Made by a program: the position numbers and the translations under genes. Below the pieces are notes generated by a model that was not told the origin of the DNA, made no database searches, and worked only from the letters and a program-made list of their open reading frames with translations. Shown in pieces: positions 1 through 7,314 of a DNA stretch of 9,741 nt (the stretch's first letter is position 1; each line of letters begins with the position of its first letter). This stretch comes from Gammaproteobacteria bacterium UBA6968 (lineage in GTDB: Bacteria; Pseudomonadota; Gammaproteobacteria; Pseudomonadales; Azotimanducaceae): assembly GCA_002450255.1 (NCBI GenBank), contig DJYW01000151.1, forward strand, positions 1-9,741, read 5' to 3'.

Positions 1-59
1 CCATTAACTAGACAGCTTATTTTTATTGTTGGGTTTTAGATTTGTTTGCAAACGATGCA

Positions 60-941
60 TCAAAGATCAAGTTGGCAGCCTTTACGCTGCAGAATAGGCA
101 GTAGCTCACGATACGCTGCAGGGGTTTGCATCAGCGGTATGCGCGGATAAAGGTGATGCACAATGTGATATTGCATGCCAGAAGAACCGATATTGCCAAA
201 ATTGCTGCCGAAACTGCGGGTATCGCGATAGCGGCTGGTTTCCTCGCCAGGATGATGCGGCTTCCAGCTCAAATAGTAATCGGTATAAACCTGCGCAAAG
301 TGCAAAGGCAGCCACCACAGCAAAGCCGCTTCTAACGCATGACCACTGACCGCAGCAGCGAGCAATACCAGCATATATCCGGCTCGCATCAGCAGAGCCG
401 GCAGCACTAAATCAGGCCGGTTAACACGCTCTAAAGTCGCCTGATAAGTCGCGCCTCTCTGATCAGAGGGCATCAGTATTTCTCTGCAAGCGTTGAAGAA
501 AAACGCTTTTCGATTGGGTGCGTGGATCGATATATCCGGATCAAGCTCTGGATTATTGGTATGCCGATGATGCTCAAAATGGGTGTAACGCAAAAATTGA
601 AATGACGCTGCGCGCGGAATCAACGCTACGTGTCCAACTAATTCATTAAGCCATCGCAATGGTTGGCCTTCACGAGCGATAATGCTGTGCTGCGCCTCAT
701 GGGACGGTAAATAGCTTGCGGTAACATTTAAAAAAGCGATGGGAGCGGCGACCCATAGTGGTACAAGATCCATAAAGACAAGCGGCCACAACGCCAACCA
801 AATTAGGGTATTGCCGATGCCCCACAAAACTGCACCCCACGGGAAAATCCGCATGTATTTAGCGGCGATTGCGCGCTCTTTTGCGTCCAACTCCGCCTCG
901 GTTAACCCGTCCCACCGCACAACGTTCATCGCTTCAGCCAT
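60..941 (-). CDS. Fatty acid desaturase family (membrane di-iron) protein
   Basis: 293 aa integral membrane protein of the fatty-acid desaturase/hydroxylase superfamily. These enzymes use a histidine-bound di-iron centre and O2 to desaturate or hydroxylate acyl chains or carotenoids in the inner membrane. The three histidine boxes are visible: HEAQH at 81-85, HFEHHRH at 121-127 and HIVHH at 259-263, with hydrophobic segments around 35-78 and 180-216. A further conserved-looking stretch, WKPHHPGEETSRYRDTR, lies at about 226-242. Length is normal for a compact bacterial family member and no ligand is missing. The ATG at 941 has AGAGG 9 nt upstream and overlaps the end of the preceding small gene by 16 bases. 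A second in-frame ATG at 929 would overlap that gene's stop as ATGA, giving 289 aa, and cannot be excluded. It is the last gene of the left cluster. Substrate is unknown: acyl lipid or carotenoid are both possible. Family call is firm, substrate is not. Confidence 0.9.
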   Translation of the reverse strand: MAEAMNVVRWDGLTEAELDAKERAIAAKYMRIFPWGAVLWGIGNTLIWLALWPLVFMDLVPLWVAAPIAFLNVTASYLPSHEAQHSIIAREGQPLRWLNELVGHVALIPRAASFQFLRYTHFEHHRHTNNPELDPDISIHAPNRKAFFFNACREILMPSDQRGATYQATLERVNRPDLVLPALLMRAGYMLVLLAAAVSGHALEAALLWWLPLHFAQVYTDYYLSWKPHHPGEETSRYRDTRSFGSNFGNIGSSGMQYHIVHHLYPRIPLMQTPAAYRELLPILQRKGCQLDL

Positions 942-1135
942 ACCCAGCTACCTCTAATCTGCGCCATTATTCCAAGGCAACCACCGATCCCTATCGCGAT
1001 CCCCATTCGCAAGGAAGCATCCGCAAAGAGTCCCAGCAAAGCGAATAGCTCGCCTAATAAAGGGCCCAGAAAAAGTAAACCAAAAGTAATCGGCGCAAAG
1101 AGTATTTTTATTAGCGCCACAACGACCGTTTGCAT
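926..1135 (-). CDS. Small two-helix membrane protein, unknown function
   Basis: 69 aa hydrophobic protein that I do not recognise. It shows two hydrophobic segments, about residues 4-37 (possibly a re-entrant or bent helix pair, rich in Leu, Phe and Gly) and 44-60 (Gly/Ile rich). A short basic tail, RGSWVWLKR, follows, suggesting an inner-membrane protein with a cytoplasmic C-terminus. I chose the ATG at 1135 because AGGGG lies 6 nt upstream. The same frame is open to a GTG at 1210 (94 aa), but that start has no clear ribosome site and adds a non-hydrophobic stretch. It sits 110 bases after the M48 peptidase, and its last 16 bases overlap the desaturase start, which suggests translational coupling. 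Being real is supported by the ribosome site, the coherent hydrophobic pattern and the overlap. Function is open. Confidence 0.65.
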   Translation of the reverse strand: MQTVVVALIKILFAPITFGLLFLGPLLGELFALLGLFADASLRMGIAIGIGGCLGIMAQIRGSWVWLKR

Positions 1136-1141
1136 CGGCTG

Positions 1142-1146
1142 CCCCT
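1142..1146 (-). promoter_or_regulatory. Ribosome binding site of the small membrane protein
   Basis: AGGGG on the minus strand, 6 nt before the ATG at 1135. It decides for the 69-residue form over the upstream GTG at 1210, which has no comparable site. Confidence 0.5.
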
Positions 1147-1245
1147 GGTATAGCAATGTTTGTAGCTTAGAATACTCGAATAGGCTGCAAAAACTAGCAA
1201 GCGAAATCACCCAACAAACTAGAAAAATTGTAGGTGACTCAGAAT

Positions 1246-2304
1246 TTACTGGTTCTGGGCGGCCATATAGGCATCGATCAGCTCCATCCGCTCCGCCGTG
1301 GAGGGATGTGTAGAAAGGTAGCGGGATGTCTTGCTAAAAAGGCTCTCGTCTACGCCAGTCGTGTTGTCCGAATCGTCCGTCTCGTCAGTGTCATCAAAAG
1401 CACCAGCATACCGCTCTAGCTTAAGTAGGATATTCTTTAGGTGAGCGATATCGATTCCGTTAGCAGACATTGCATCCATCGCATAACGGTCAGCTTCCAA
1501 CTCAGCTTCGCGAGAGTATGCGAAATTCGCGAGCAAAGCCGGCACCGTTACCAGCAGATCCATATTGGTGACATCTCCGGTGATCAAAAATAGTGCGATG
1601 CCTATAGTAGATGCTTGAATTGAACTTCTTAAGAAATGTCGATTCTCCACATGGCCTAGTTCGTGATAAGCCACCGCTATCAATTCTTCGTCCGACTCAA
1701 TCAGGTCGACCAAACCATCAGTGAAAACGATGCTGCCATTGGGCAACGCCAGGGCGTTCGGCCACCACTTACGAAAGTGCAAACTGTGCTCACGTCCAAG
1801 CAAGTGCGGAGCCAAGACCGCTCTAACATGAGCCAACTCTAACTCTGACAACTCGGTCGGCTCGAGCTGCAGTTCATCGAGCAAATCTAGACTGGATGCA
1901 CCGATTTGATTGACGACTTCTGCGGGCAAGGCAAATGCAATATGCGACGCCGCTGCCGGAATACCTGCCGTGACAGCCCAATAGATGCAGCCCAGAGTCA
2001 TCACCGCGGCGATGGCTACCGAAACAAGGTGTGATTCCAGGCGATGTAGCAACGCCCCGACCCTGTTGCTACCTGCAAAAAGCCGATCAACCGCATCGTT
2101 ATCATCCGTTTCAAAAACCGCTTCAGAAAATGCCAAGGTACGCGGAGTATTGCCGAGACGCGACGAGACGACGACGGCTGCCATTGGGGATTGCGTCAAT
2201 ATTCGGCCATCGGGATCGACCACGACCAATCGATCGTTCTCTCGCCGTAACCGCGCCGCAATGATGGAAGAATCTTGGCCGTCCGCGAATTTACCTTCAA
2301 GCAT
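1246..2304 (-). CDS. M48 family zinc metallopeptidase, membrane-anchored
   Basis: 352 aa M48-type peptidase, a class that includes HtpX and the Oma1/BepA/LoiP group and often acts in envelope protein quality control. The zinc site is complete: HELGH at 214-218 gives two His ligands and the catalytic Glu, and SREAELEAD at 264-272 gives the third ligand (Glu268) and Asp272. STHPSTAERM at 331-340 is the usual C-terminal M48 signature. Before the peptidase is a soluble N-terminal domain of about 90 residues, then one membrane segment at about 94-116; a further hydrophobic stretch lies at 232-260. An Asp/Thr-rich insert occupies about 304-320. I start at the ATG at 2304 because GAGGG lies 6 nt upstream; an in-frame TTG at 2310 would add two residues. 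It follows the DUF898 gene by 37 bases, a pairing I recall from other proteobacteria. Substrates are unknown. The family is certain. Confidence 0.92.
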   Translation of the reverse strand: MLEGKFADGQDSSIIAARLRRENDRLVVVDPDGRILTQSPMAAVVVSSRLGNTPRTLAFSEAVFETDDNDAVDRLFAGSNRVGALLHRLESHLVSVAIAAVMTLGCIYWAVTAGIPAAASHIAFALPAEVVNQIGASSLDLLDELQLEPTELSELELAHVRAVLAPHLLGREHSLHFRKWWPNALALPNGSIVFTDGLVDLIESDEELIAVAYHELGHVENRHFLRSSIQASTIGIALFLITGDVTNMDLLVTVPALLANFAYSREAELEADRYAMDAMSANGIDIAHLKNILLKLERYAGAFDDTDETDDSDNTTGVDESLFSKTSRYLSTHPSTAERMELIDAYMAAQNQ

Positions 2305-2310
2305 ATCCAA

Positions 2311-2315
2311 CCCTC
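2311..2315 (-). promoter_or_regulatory. Ribosome binding site of the M48 peptidase
   Basis: GAGGG on the minus strand, 6 nt before the ATG at 2304. The alternative TTG at 2310 directly abuts this motif, which is too close for translation from it, so the ATG is preferred. Confidence 0.55.
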
Positions 2316-2341
2316 ACTGCTGACTCTGGCCGGCCGCGGCA

Positions 2342-3367
2342 CTAAATTGCACCAATATCAAAGTCAAACACTTCTCCCAACTCTTCTCCCAAGGCATTCA
2401 CTTGCTCCTGTTCCGCCGCAATAAAGCCATCGAGAGAACTTGCTGCTAAAAGTGTCAGGCAATTAGCCCGATACCGAGCCAATCTAACCCTGGCAAACGG
2501 CAGGAACAGACCAAGTGTTATCACGGTTAGTAAAAAATTGGTCGCGTAAATGCTAAGCAATCCGGGAATCTCTAAACGCGAGTCAAAACCATGCGCTCCG
2601 AGCTGCGACGCGTTGAAATACAAATTAGTCGTGCGTGTCATCAAAAATGCCATCCCTGCCATATAGCCAGCAACCAAAATAAATGCACCCACGAGCGGCA
2701 CGAAATTCAGGAAAATCCCGCCAAAAAAGCCTACTGGCAACATTATTAATATAAAGCGCAAAAGGATAACAACATAATCGTTAGTCTTTGCTGTGAATTG
2801 AAAGCGAGCTGTGCCGTAGCTGCTGTTGTTAACGATAAACTCGTTCAGTTTACGCATTGAGAAGGGGTAGAGAATGCCTAGCGTCAACACTCCCAGGATT
2901 GGCCAACCAATAATGGCCGCAAAAGCTTGAGGATAATCACCACGGAACCGAAACTGGATGTTTCGATAAGCGGTCATTCGGTTGCTAAACGCGATGCTGC
3001 GCACAATAAAAAAAGGGGAAGCAAGCATCACCGCCACCACGCTCAGCGTCGACACCAAGGTTGAGTAGTTGACCAAGACCAAATAAACAACGAACAAGAG
3101 CACGGCAATAATACGGCTTTTCAGTATCGTAATAGGGTTTGCCAAGTAACGAAAGCTCTCCCCATCGAGATAAAAATTTGAGTAAAAGTAACGATTACTA
3201 CGAACCTTCGCCCAGGCCGAGTAAATGCCGAGGGTCAGAATAGTCAGCAGCACATTCACTATCCATATCTTGAAATACTCAACTCCGTCGCCTCTAAATT
3301 CGAAAGGCAGAGACTGAGCTCCTTCGGTGCTTTCACTGCTAGCAATGTCGTTACTTAGCTCTTGCAT
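2342..3367 (-). CDS. DUF898 (YjgN-like) multi-pass membrane protein
   Basis: 341 aa protein of the DUF898 family, to which E. coli YjgN belongs; no biochemical function is established. It is an inner-membrane protein with about six hydrophobic segments. Three related blocks are visible. Block 1 (about 22-76) has FEFRGD, then LTLGIYSAWAKVRSNRY. Block 2 (about 139-193) has FRFRGD, then LTLGILYPFSMRKLNEF. Block 3 (about 247-308) has ITLGLFLPFARVRLARYRAN. The acidic C-terminal tail with ALGEELGEVFDFDIG is typical of the family as I remember it. The ATG at 3367 has GGGGAA 7 nt upstream. It appears to be the first gene of the left cluster, 197 bases after yejF and 37 bases before the M48 peptidase. 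It is somewhat shorter than E. coli YjgN, with no sign of truncation. Family call is strong, role unknown. Confidence 0.88.
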   Translation of the reverse strand: MQELSNDIASSESTEGAQSLPFEFRGDGVEYFKIWIVNVLLTILTLGIYSAWAKVRSNRYFYSNFYLDGESFRYLANPITILKSRIIAVLLFVVYLVLVNYSTLVSTLSVVAVMLASPFFIVRSIAFSNRMTAYRNIQFRFRGDYPQAFAAIIGWPILGVLTLGILYPFSMRKLNEFIVNNSSYGTARFQFTAKTNDYVVILLRFILIMLPVGFFGGIFLNFVPLVGAFILVAGYMAGMAFLMTRTTNLYFNASQLGAHGFDSRLEIPGLLSIYATNFLLTVITLGLFLPFARVRLARYRANCLTLLAASSLDGFIAAEQEQVNALGEELGEVFDFDIGAI

Positions 3368-3564
3368 TGGCCAGTTCCCCGTTGTGCTTCAATCAGAATC
3401 ATGTGCGTTATACCTTGCACATCGCTTTCCATCCCGAAGCTATAACCAAAAGATGACGATCATTTGAATGCAACCCGCATCGGTAGGACTTGATAGATTA
3501 AGCGGATTAGCGACAGAACGCTTGAGGCTTTCGCATAGCAAAGGCTCTTGGTTGTCAGACTCTG
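3368..3564. other. Intergenic gap between yejF and the DUF898 gene
   Basis: 197 bases with no coding frame I would defend. No strong hairpin followed by a T-run is visible after the yejF stop; the best candidate, CTTTGC/GCGAAAG around 3523-3538, has only a six-pair bulged stem and no T-run. A -10-like TATAAC on the minus strand at about 3406-3411, some 40 bases before the DUF898 ATG, may be part of a promoter, but no good -35 box stands 16-18 bases upstream of it. The left cluster may therefore have its own promoter or may be reached by read-through from yejABEF. Confidence 0.4.
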
Positions 3565-5145
3565 CTAGGTTAAGGCGGCATCCAACAGTTTCTGAGTGTA
3601 CGGATCCTGGGGTGCGGCAAAGATCTGACTAGCGATTCCCTGCTCCACTGCGCGACCTTCTTTCATCACCAAAAGATAGTGCGCCAGCGCCCGCACGACC
3701 TTCAAGTCGTGACTGATAAACAGATAAGCAACCTGATACTTGCGCTGAACGTCGCGCAGAAGCTCCACAATCTGAGCCTGCACCGATACGTCTAGGGCGG
3801 AGGTCGGTTCGTCCATGACGATAAGCTTCGGCTTTAAGATCAGCGCCCGCGCAATGGAAATCCGCTGGCGCTGCCCGCCGGAAAATTCATGGGGATAGCG
3901 TTCCAGCATGGTTGCATCCAAGCCAACTTCCTGGAGCACTTCCGCGACTTGCGCGTTGCGCTGCTCAAGCGTCTTCGTTGGTTCATGGATGCGTAGGCCT
4001 TCGCCAACGATTTGCGCGATATTCATTCGCGGTGACAGGCTGCCAAACGGGTCCTGAAACACGATTTGCAGTTCCCGGCGAACCGGCTTCAATGCCTTGC
4101 GTGGCAGCATCGTTAAGTCGGCACCTAAAAAGACAATGCGGCCATCACTTTTGATCATTCGCAGTAGGGCCATACCCAGTGTCGTTTTGCCGGAGCCAGA
4201 TTCGCCCACAACGCCGACGGTTTGGCCGGCATTGACCTGCAGCGAAACGCCTTTTACTGCTTGATTAAAGCTTTCTTTACCAAACCAACTTCGCCCAATC
4301 GAGTAACGCACCTGCACATCTTCGAGTTCCGCGACGGGTTGTACCGCTGCGCCAGCCACTTCAGGCGGCGGCGACAAAAACTCGGCTGCGAGTAACTGCT
4401 GTGTGTATTCGTGTTGTGGCGCTTCAAAAATTTGCTGTGCGTCGCCTTGCTCAACGATTTTGCCTTGATTCATCACACAGATTTTATCTGCCAAGCTGCG
4501 GACAACTGTTAGATCGTGAGAAATCAAGAGCAATGCCATATTCAGACGTGCCTGCAAATTCCTTAGTAAATCCAGTATCTGCTTTTGAATCGTCACATCG
4601 AGCGCAGTAGTTGGCTCGTCGGCAATCAACAGCTTCGGTTCCTGTGCCAGCGCCAAAGCAATCATGACCCGCTGACGCTGTCCGCCCGACAATTCATGAG
4701 GATAAGCATCGACTCGCACGGATTCGTCGAGTCCGACCAAATCAAAAAGCTCACGGGTTTTGGCCACCACATCTTGCTTGGCCAGGATACCTCGACGCAC
4801 AAGCATCTCGCATACCTGACGCCCGATGTTGTGGAGCGGATTTAAAGATGTCATGGGCTCCTGAAAGATCATAGCCACCTCTGAACCGCGAATCGCTAAC
4901 AGCTTAGTCGTACCCCCATCAATTAACTCCTCGCCAGCGAGTTGAATACTGCCCTGCGGATGCGATGCATAGGGGTACGGCAAAAGCTGTGGAATAGACA
5001 GTGCAGTGACGGTTTTACCCGAACCGGACTCACCTACCAAGGCGACGGTTTCTCCCTCGGCAATGCTAAAACTGACATCCGAGACAACTGTAGTCTGACC
5101 AAACGCTACGCTAAGATTCACAACTTCTACCAAATGCTCGCTCAC
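3565..5145 (-). CDS. yejF: Peptide ABC transporter, fused double ATPase YejF
   Basis: 526 aa cytoplasmic protein with two ABC ATPase domains in tandem, the arrangement of E. coli YejF (about 529 aa). It powers peptide uptake by YejABE. Domain 1: Walker A GESGSGKT 38-45, Q-loop Gln95, signature LSGGQRQR 152-159, Walker B LLIADEPT 172-179, switch His210. Domain 2: Walker A GESGSGKT 314-321, Q-loop Gln364, signature FSGGQRQR 421-428, Walker B LIVMDEPT 441-448, switch His479. Both nucleotide sites look intact. Each domain ends with the APQxxYTQxLL stretch typical of oligopeptide-transporter ATPases. The start is GTG at 5145, preceded by GGAGG 4 nt upstream; the nearby ATG one base further upstream is followed at once by TGA. 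The yejE stop is 17 bases upstream. It is the last gene of the yej operon. The fused double ATPase in YejABEF order argues against Opp or Dpp, where the two ATPases are separate. Confidence 0.95.
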   Translation of the reverse strand: MSEHLVEVVNLSVAFGQTTVVSDVSFSIAEGETVALVGESGSGKTVTALSIPQLLPYPYASHPQGSIQLAGEELIDGGTTKLLAIRGSEVAMIFQEPMTSLNPLHNIGRQVCEMLVRRGILAKQDVVAKTRELFDLVGLDESVRVDAYPHELSGGQRQRVMIALALAQEPKLLIADEPTTALDVTIQKQILDLLRNLQARLNMALLLISHDLTVVRSLADKICVMNQGKIVEQGDAQQIFEAPQHEYTQQLLAAEFLSPPPEVAGAAVQPVAELEDVQVRYSIGRSWFGKESFNQAVKGVSLQVNAGQTVGVVGESGSGKTTLGMALLRMIKSDGRIVFLGADLTMLPRKALKPVRRELQIVFQDPFGSLSPRMNIAQIVGEGLRIHEPTKTLEQRNAQVAEVLQEVGLDATMLERYPHEFSGGQRQRISIARALILKPKLIVMDEPTSALDVSVQAQIVELLRDVQRKYQVAYLFISHDLKVVRALAHYLLVMKEGRAVEQGIASQIFAAPQDPYTQKLLDAALT

Positions 5146-5149
5146 ATAG

Positions 5150-5154
5150 CCTCC
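5150..5154 (-). promoter_or_regulatory. Ribosome binding site of yejF
   Basis: GGAGG on the minus strand, 4 nt before the GTG start at 5145, in the 17-base gap after yejE. The core is full strength although the spacing is short, and it supports the GTG as the start. Confidence 0.55.
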
Positions 5155-5162
5155 TAGACGAG

Positions 5163-6200
5163 TTAGTCTGCTGTTGACCGAGTCAGGGTTTTACGTGGAT
5201 CAAAGGCATCGCGGATACCCTCACCCACAAAAATAAGCAGCGTCAGCATCAGGCCTACGGTGACAAACCCGGTTATCCCAAGCCATGGCGCCTGCAAGTT
5301 GCGCTTGCCCTGATTCAACAGTTCGCCAAGAGAAGCCGACCCGGCAGGTAAACCAAAGCCTAGAAAATCCAGCGCAGTCAGAGCAGTAATCGCGCCACTT
5401 AGAATAAACGGTAAGAAGGTCAGTGCAGCAGTCATGGCATTAGGCAACACATGGCGAACCATAATAGACAAATCATGGTCACCAAGCGCTTTGGCAGCGC
5501 GCACATATTCGAAGTTTCGCGTACGGAGAAATTCTGCCCGAACCACCGCCACCACGCTCATCCAACTGAAGGCTGCTAAACAACCCAGTAACCAGAAAAA
5601 ACTAGGCTCCACAATGCTAGCCAGAATAATCAGAATCACTAGGATCGGCAGACCGGACCAAATTTCAACCAGACGCTGACCCAACAAATCGACTAATCCA
5701 CCAAAATAACCCTGCACAGCGCCAACGGCGACACCGATAGCGCTGCTGATTAGAGTCAACAAAAGACCGAACAAAACGGATATTCGAAACCCATAAATCA
5801 GCCGCGCAAGGGTGTCTTTACCGGCGTCATCGGTGCCAAGCCAATGCCGACTATTCGGCGCCATCGGCGCTGGTCCAGCTAAATACATGTCTGCAGTTTT
5901 ATAGCTATAAGGAATAGGCGGCCAGACCATCCAACCGCCGGACTCAGCAACAAGATCCTGAACATAGGGATCCCAATAAACGGCAGCCGTTTCCATTTCG
6001 CCGCCAAGCTCGCGCTCGGTATAATCAGCCAAAACTGGCGTCCAAAACTCTCCATTGTGATACATCAGAATAGGCTTATCGTTAGCAACAAACTCGGCAA
6101 ACAAAGAAATCGTGAACAGAATCAGAAACAACACAGCCGACCGATAGGCTCGCTTGTTATCTCGAAACTGTTGCCAGCGACGCTGCGATAATGTGGACAT
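5163..6200 (-). CDS. yejE: Peptide ABC transporter permease YejE
   Basis: 345 aa inner-membrane permease of the binding-protein-dependent family (E. coli YejE about 341 aa). With YejB it forms the channel through which YejA-delivered peptides enter. The N-terminal membrane segment is at about 20-40 and is followed by a periplasmic region of about 80 residues. LGTDDAGKD at 121-129 is the entry motif typical of DppC/OppC-type permeases. Further membrane segments span about 138-330. The cytoplasmic coupling (EAA-type) loop, which contacts the ATPase, is at about 232-256 (YVRAAKALG, then HVLPNAM). The C-terminus has DAFDPRK at 331-337. It starts at ATG 6200, 34 bases after yejB, with only a weak AGAG ribosome site, so coupling to yejB translation is likely. 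Full length and intact. Confidence 0.95.
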   Translation of the reverse strand: MSTLSQRRWQQFRDNKRAYRSAVLFLILFTISLFAEFVANDKPILMYHNGEFWTPVLADYTERELGGEMETAAVYWDPYVQDLVAESGGWMVWPPIPYSYKTADMYLAGPAPMAPNSRHWLGTDDAGKDTLARLIYGFRISVLFGLLLTLISSAIGVAVGAVQGYFGGLVDLLGQRLVEIWSGLPILVILIILASIVEPSFFWLLGCLAAFSWMSVVAVVRAEFLRTRNFEYVRAAKALGDHDLSIMVRHVLPNAMTAALTFLPFILSGAITALTALDFLGFGLPAGSASLGELLNQGKRNLQAPWLGITGFVTVGLMLTLLIFVGEGIRDAFDPRKTLTRSTAD

Positions 6201-6234
6201 GGCTAGACTCTGTTATTCATCCTATCTGCGGCAC

Positions 6235-7311
6235 CTAACGCGTTTCGAAATCAATACGCGGATCGACCAGAACGTAAATCAAATCGCTCAGCAAATGCAT
6301 GAGCAGCCCAACAAGCGTCAGGATATAAACGTTGCCAAACATAATCGGATAATCCCGTTTAATAATTGCGTCGTAAGTCAGTAGGCCCATCCCGTCGATC
6401 GAAAATATGATTTCGATCAACAACGAACCGGTAAACAATATCGCCACAAAGGCAGACGGGAAGCCGGCGATCACCACCAGCATGGCATTGCGAAAAACAT
6501 GGCCATACATCACTTGTCTTTCGTTGAGACCCTTGGAACGGGCGGTAAGCACAAACTGCTTTCCCAACTCTTCGAGAAACGAGTTTTTGGTCAACATGGT
6601 GAGAGTGGCGAAACCGCCGATGGTCAGTGCGATTAAGGGCAGACACAGATGCCAGAGATAGTCGAGAATTCTGTCCGACCAGGACATCGCATACCAATTT
6701 TCGGAAACTAGACCGCGCAGCGGAAATATTTCCAGGTAGCCACCACCAGCAAATAAAACCAGCAAAACGATAGCAAACAAAAATCCAGGCACCGCGTAAC
6801 CAACAAATATCAGTGAGCTGGTCGCCACATCAAAGCGTGTGCCGTCGCGTACCGCTTTGCGCACACCAAGGGGTATGGAAACGCCGTAAATAATAAGCAG
6901 CGCCCACAACCCCAAGGACATGGATACCGGTAGCCGTTCGAGGATCAACTCAAGCACTGGCACATCTTGAAAGTAAGACACGCCAAAGTCGAATACCACA
7001 TAGCCGGACAGCATGGTAAAAAAACGCTCATGCAGTGGTTTATCGAAACCGAACTGGCGCTCCAGATCTTCGAGCAACTCTGGGTCAAGGCCGTAGTTGT
7101 CCGACAGCGCGTCGGTCGCTGAAGCGTCAGCGCCGACATCACCACCGCCGGTAACATTCGCCGTTGTTGAAATATTGCCGACAGTTAGCTTGGAAATGAT
7201 TTGTTCAATAGGTCCACCGGGAACAAATTGCACCAGCGTGAAATTGATGAGTACGATTGCAATGATGGTGGGCACAAGTAGCAGCAGTCGTTTAGCGATA
7301 TAACGTCCCAT
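6235..7311 (-). CDS. yejB: Peptide ABC transporter permease YejB
   Basis: 358 aa inner-membrane permease (E. coli YejB about 364 aa), partner of YejE. The first membrane segment is at about 8-29 and ends in the conserved PGGP at 31-34. A Gly/Thr/Ala-rich periplasmic insert runs through about 45-73, followed by GLDPELLEDLERQFGFDKPLHERF, matching the E. coli protein in pattern. Five further membrane segments lie between about 127 and 347. The EAA-type coupling loop is at about 256-276 (TARSKGL, then HVFRNAM), and the protein ends VDPRIDFETR as in E. coli. I choose the ATG at 7311, which gives the usual MG start and has GGAG 8 nt upstream; the frame also has a TTG at 7314. It begins 3 bases after the yejA stop, so translation is probably coupled. 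No missing parts. Confidence 0.95.
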   Translation of the reverse strand: MGRYIAKRLLLLVPTIIAIVLINFTLVQFVPGGPIEQIISKLTVGNISTTANVTGGGDVGADASATDALSDNYGLDPELLEDLERQFGFDKPLHERFFTMLSGYVVFDFGVSYFQDVPVLELILERLPVSMSLGLWALLIIYGVSIPLGVRKAVRDGTRFDVATSSLIFVGYAVPGFLFAIVLLVLFAGGGYLEIFPLRGLVSENWYAMSWSDRILDYLWHLCLPLIALTIGGFATLTMLTKNSFLEELGKQFVLTARSKGLNERQVMYGHVFRNAMLVVIAGFPSAFVAILFTGSLLIEIIFSIDGMGLLTYDAIIKRDYPIMFGNVYILTLVGLLMHLLSDLIYVLVDPRIDFETR

Positions 7312-7314
7312 CAA

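Noticed and set aside
44..53. GTTTGCAAAC palindrome just after the desaturase stop, considered as a terminator
   Set aside because: Ten bases with no loop and, in the direction of transcription, an A-rich rather than T-rich stretch follows, so it does not fit a Rho-independent terminator.
1985..2323. Plus-strand frame of 112 codons opposite the M48 gene
   Set aside because: Ser/Arg/Thr-rich composition typical of an antisense frame, opposite the conserved M48 gene.
2328..2340. Overlapping palindromes GGCCGGCC and GCCGCGGC between the DUF898 and M48 genes
   Set aside because: Eight-base GC palindromes in a GC-rich spot directly after a stop codon, with no T-run and no second copy noticed; most likely chance.
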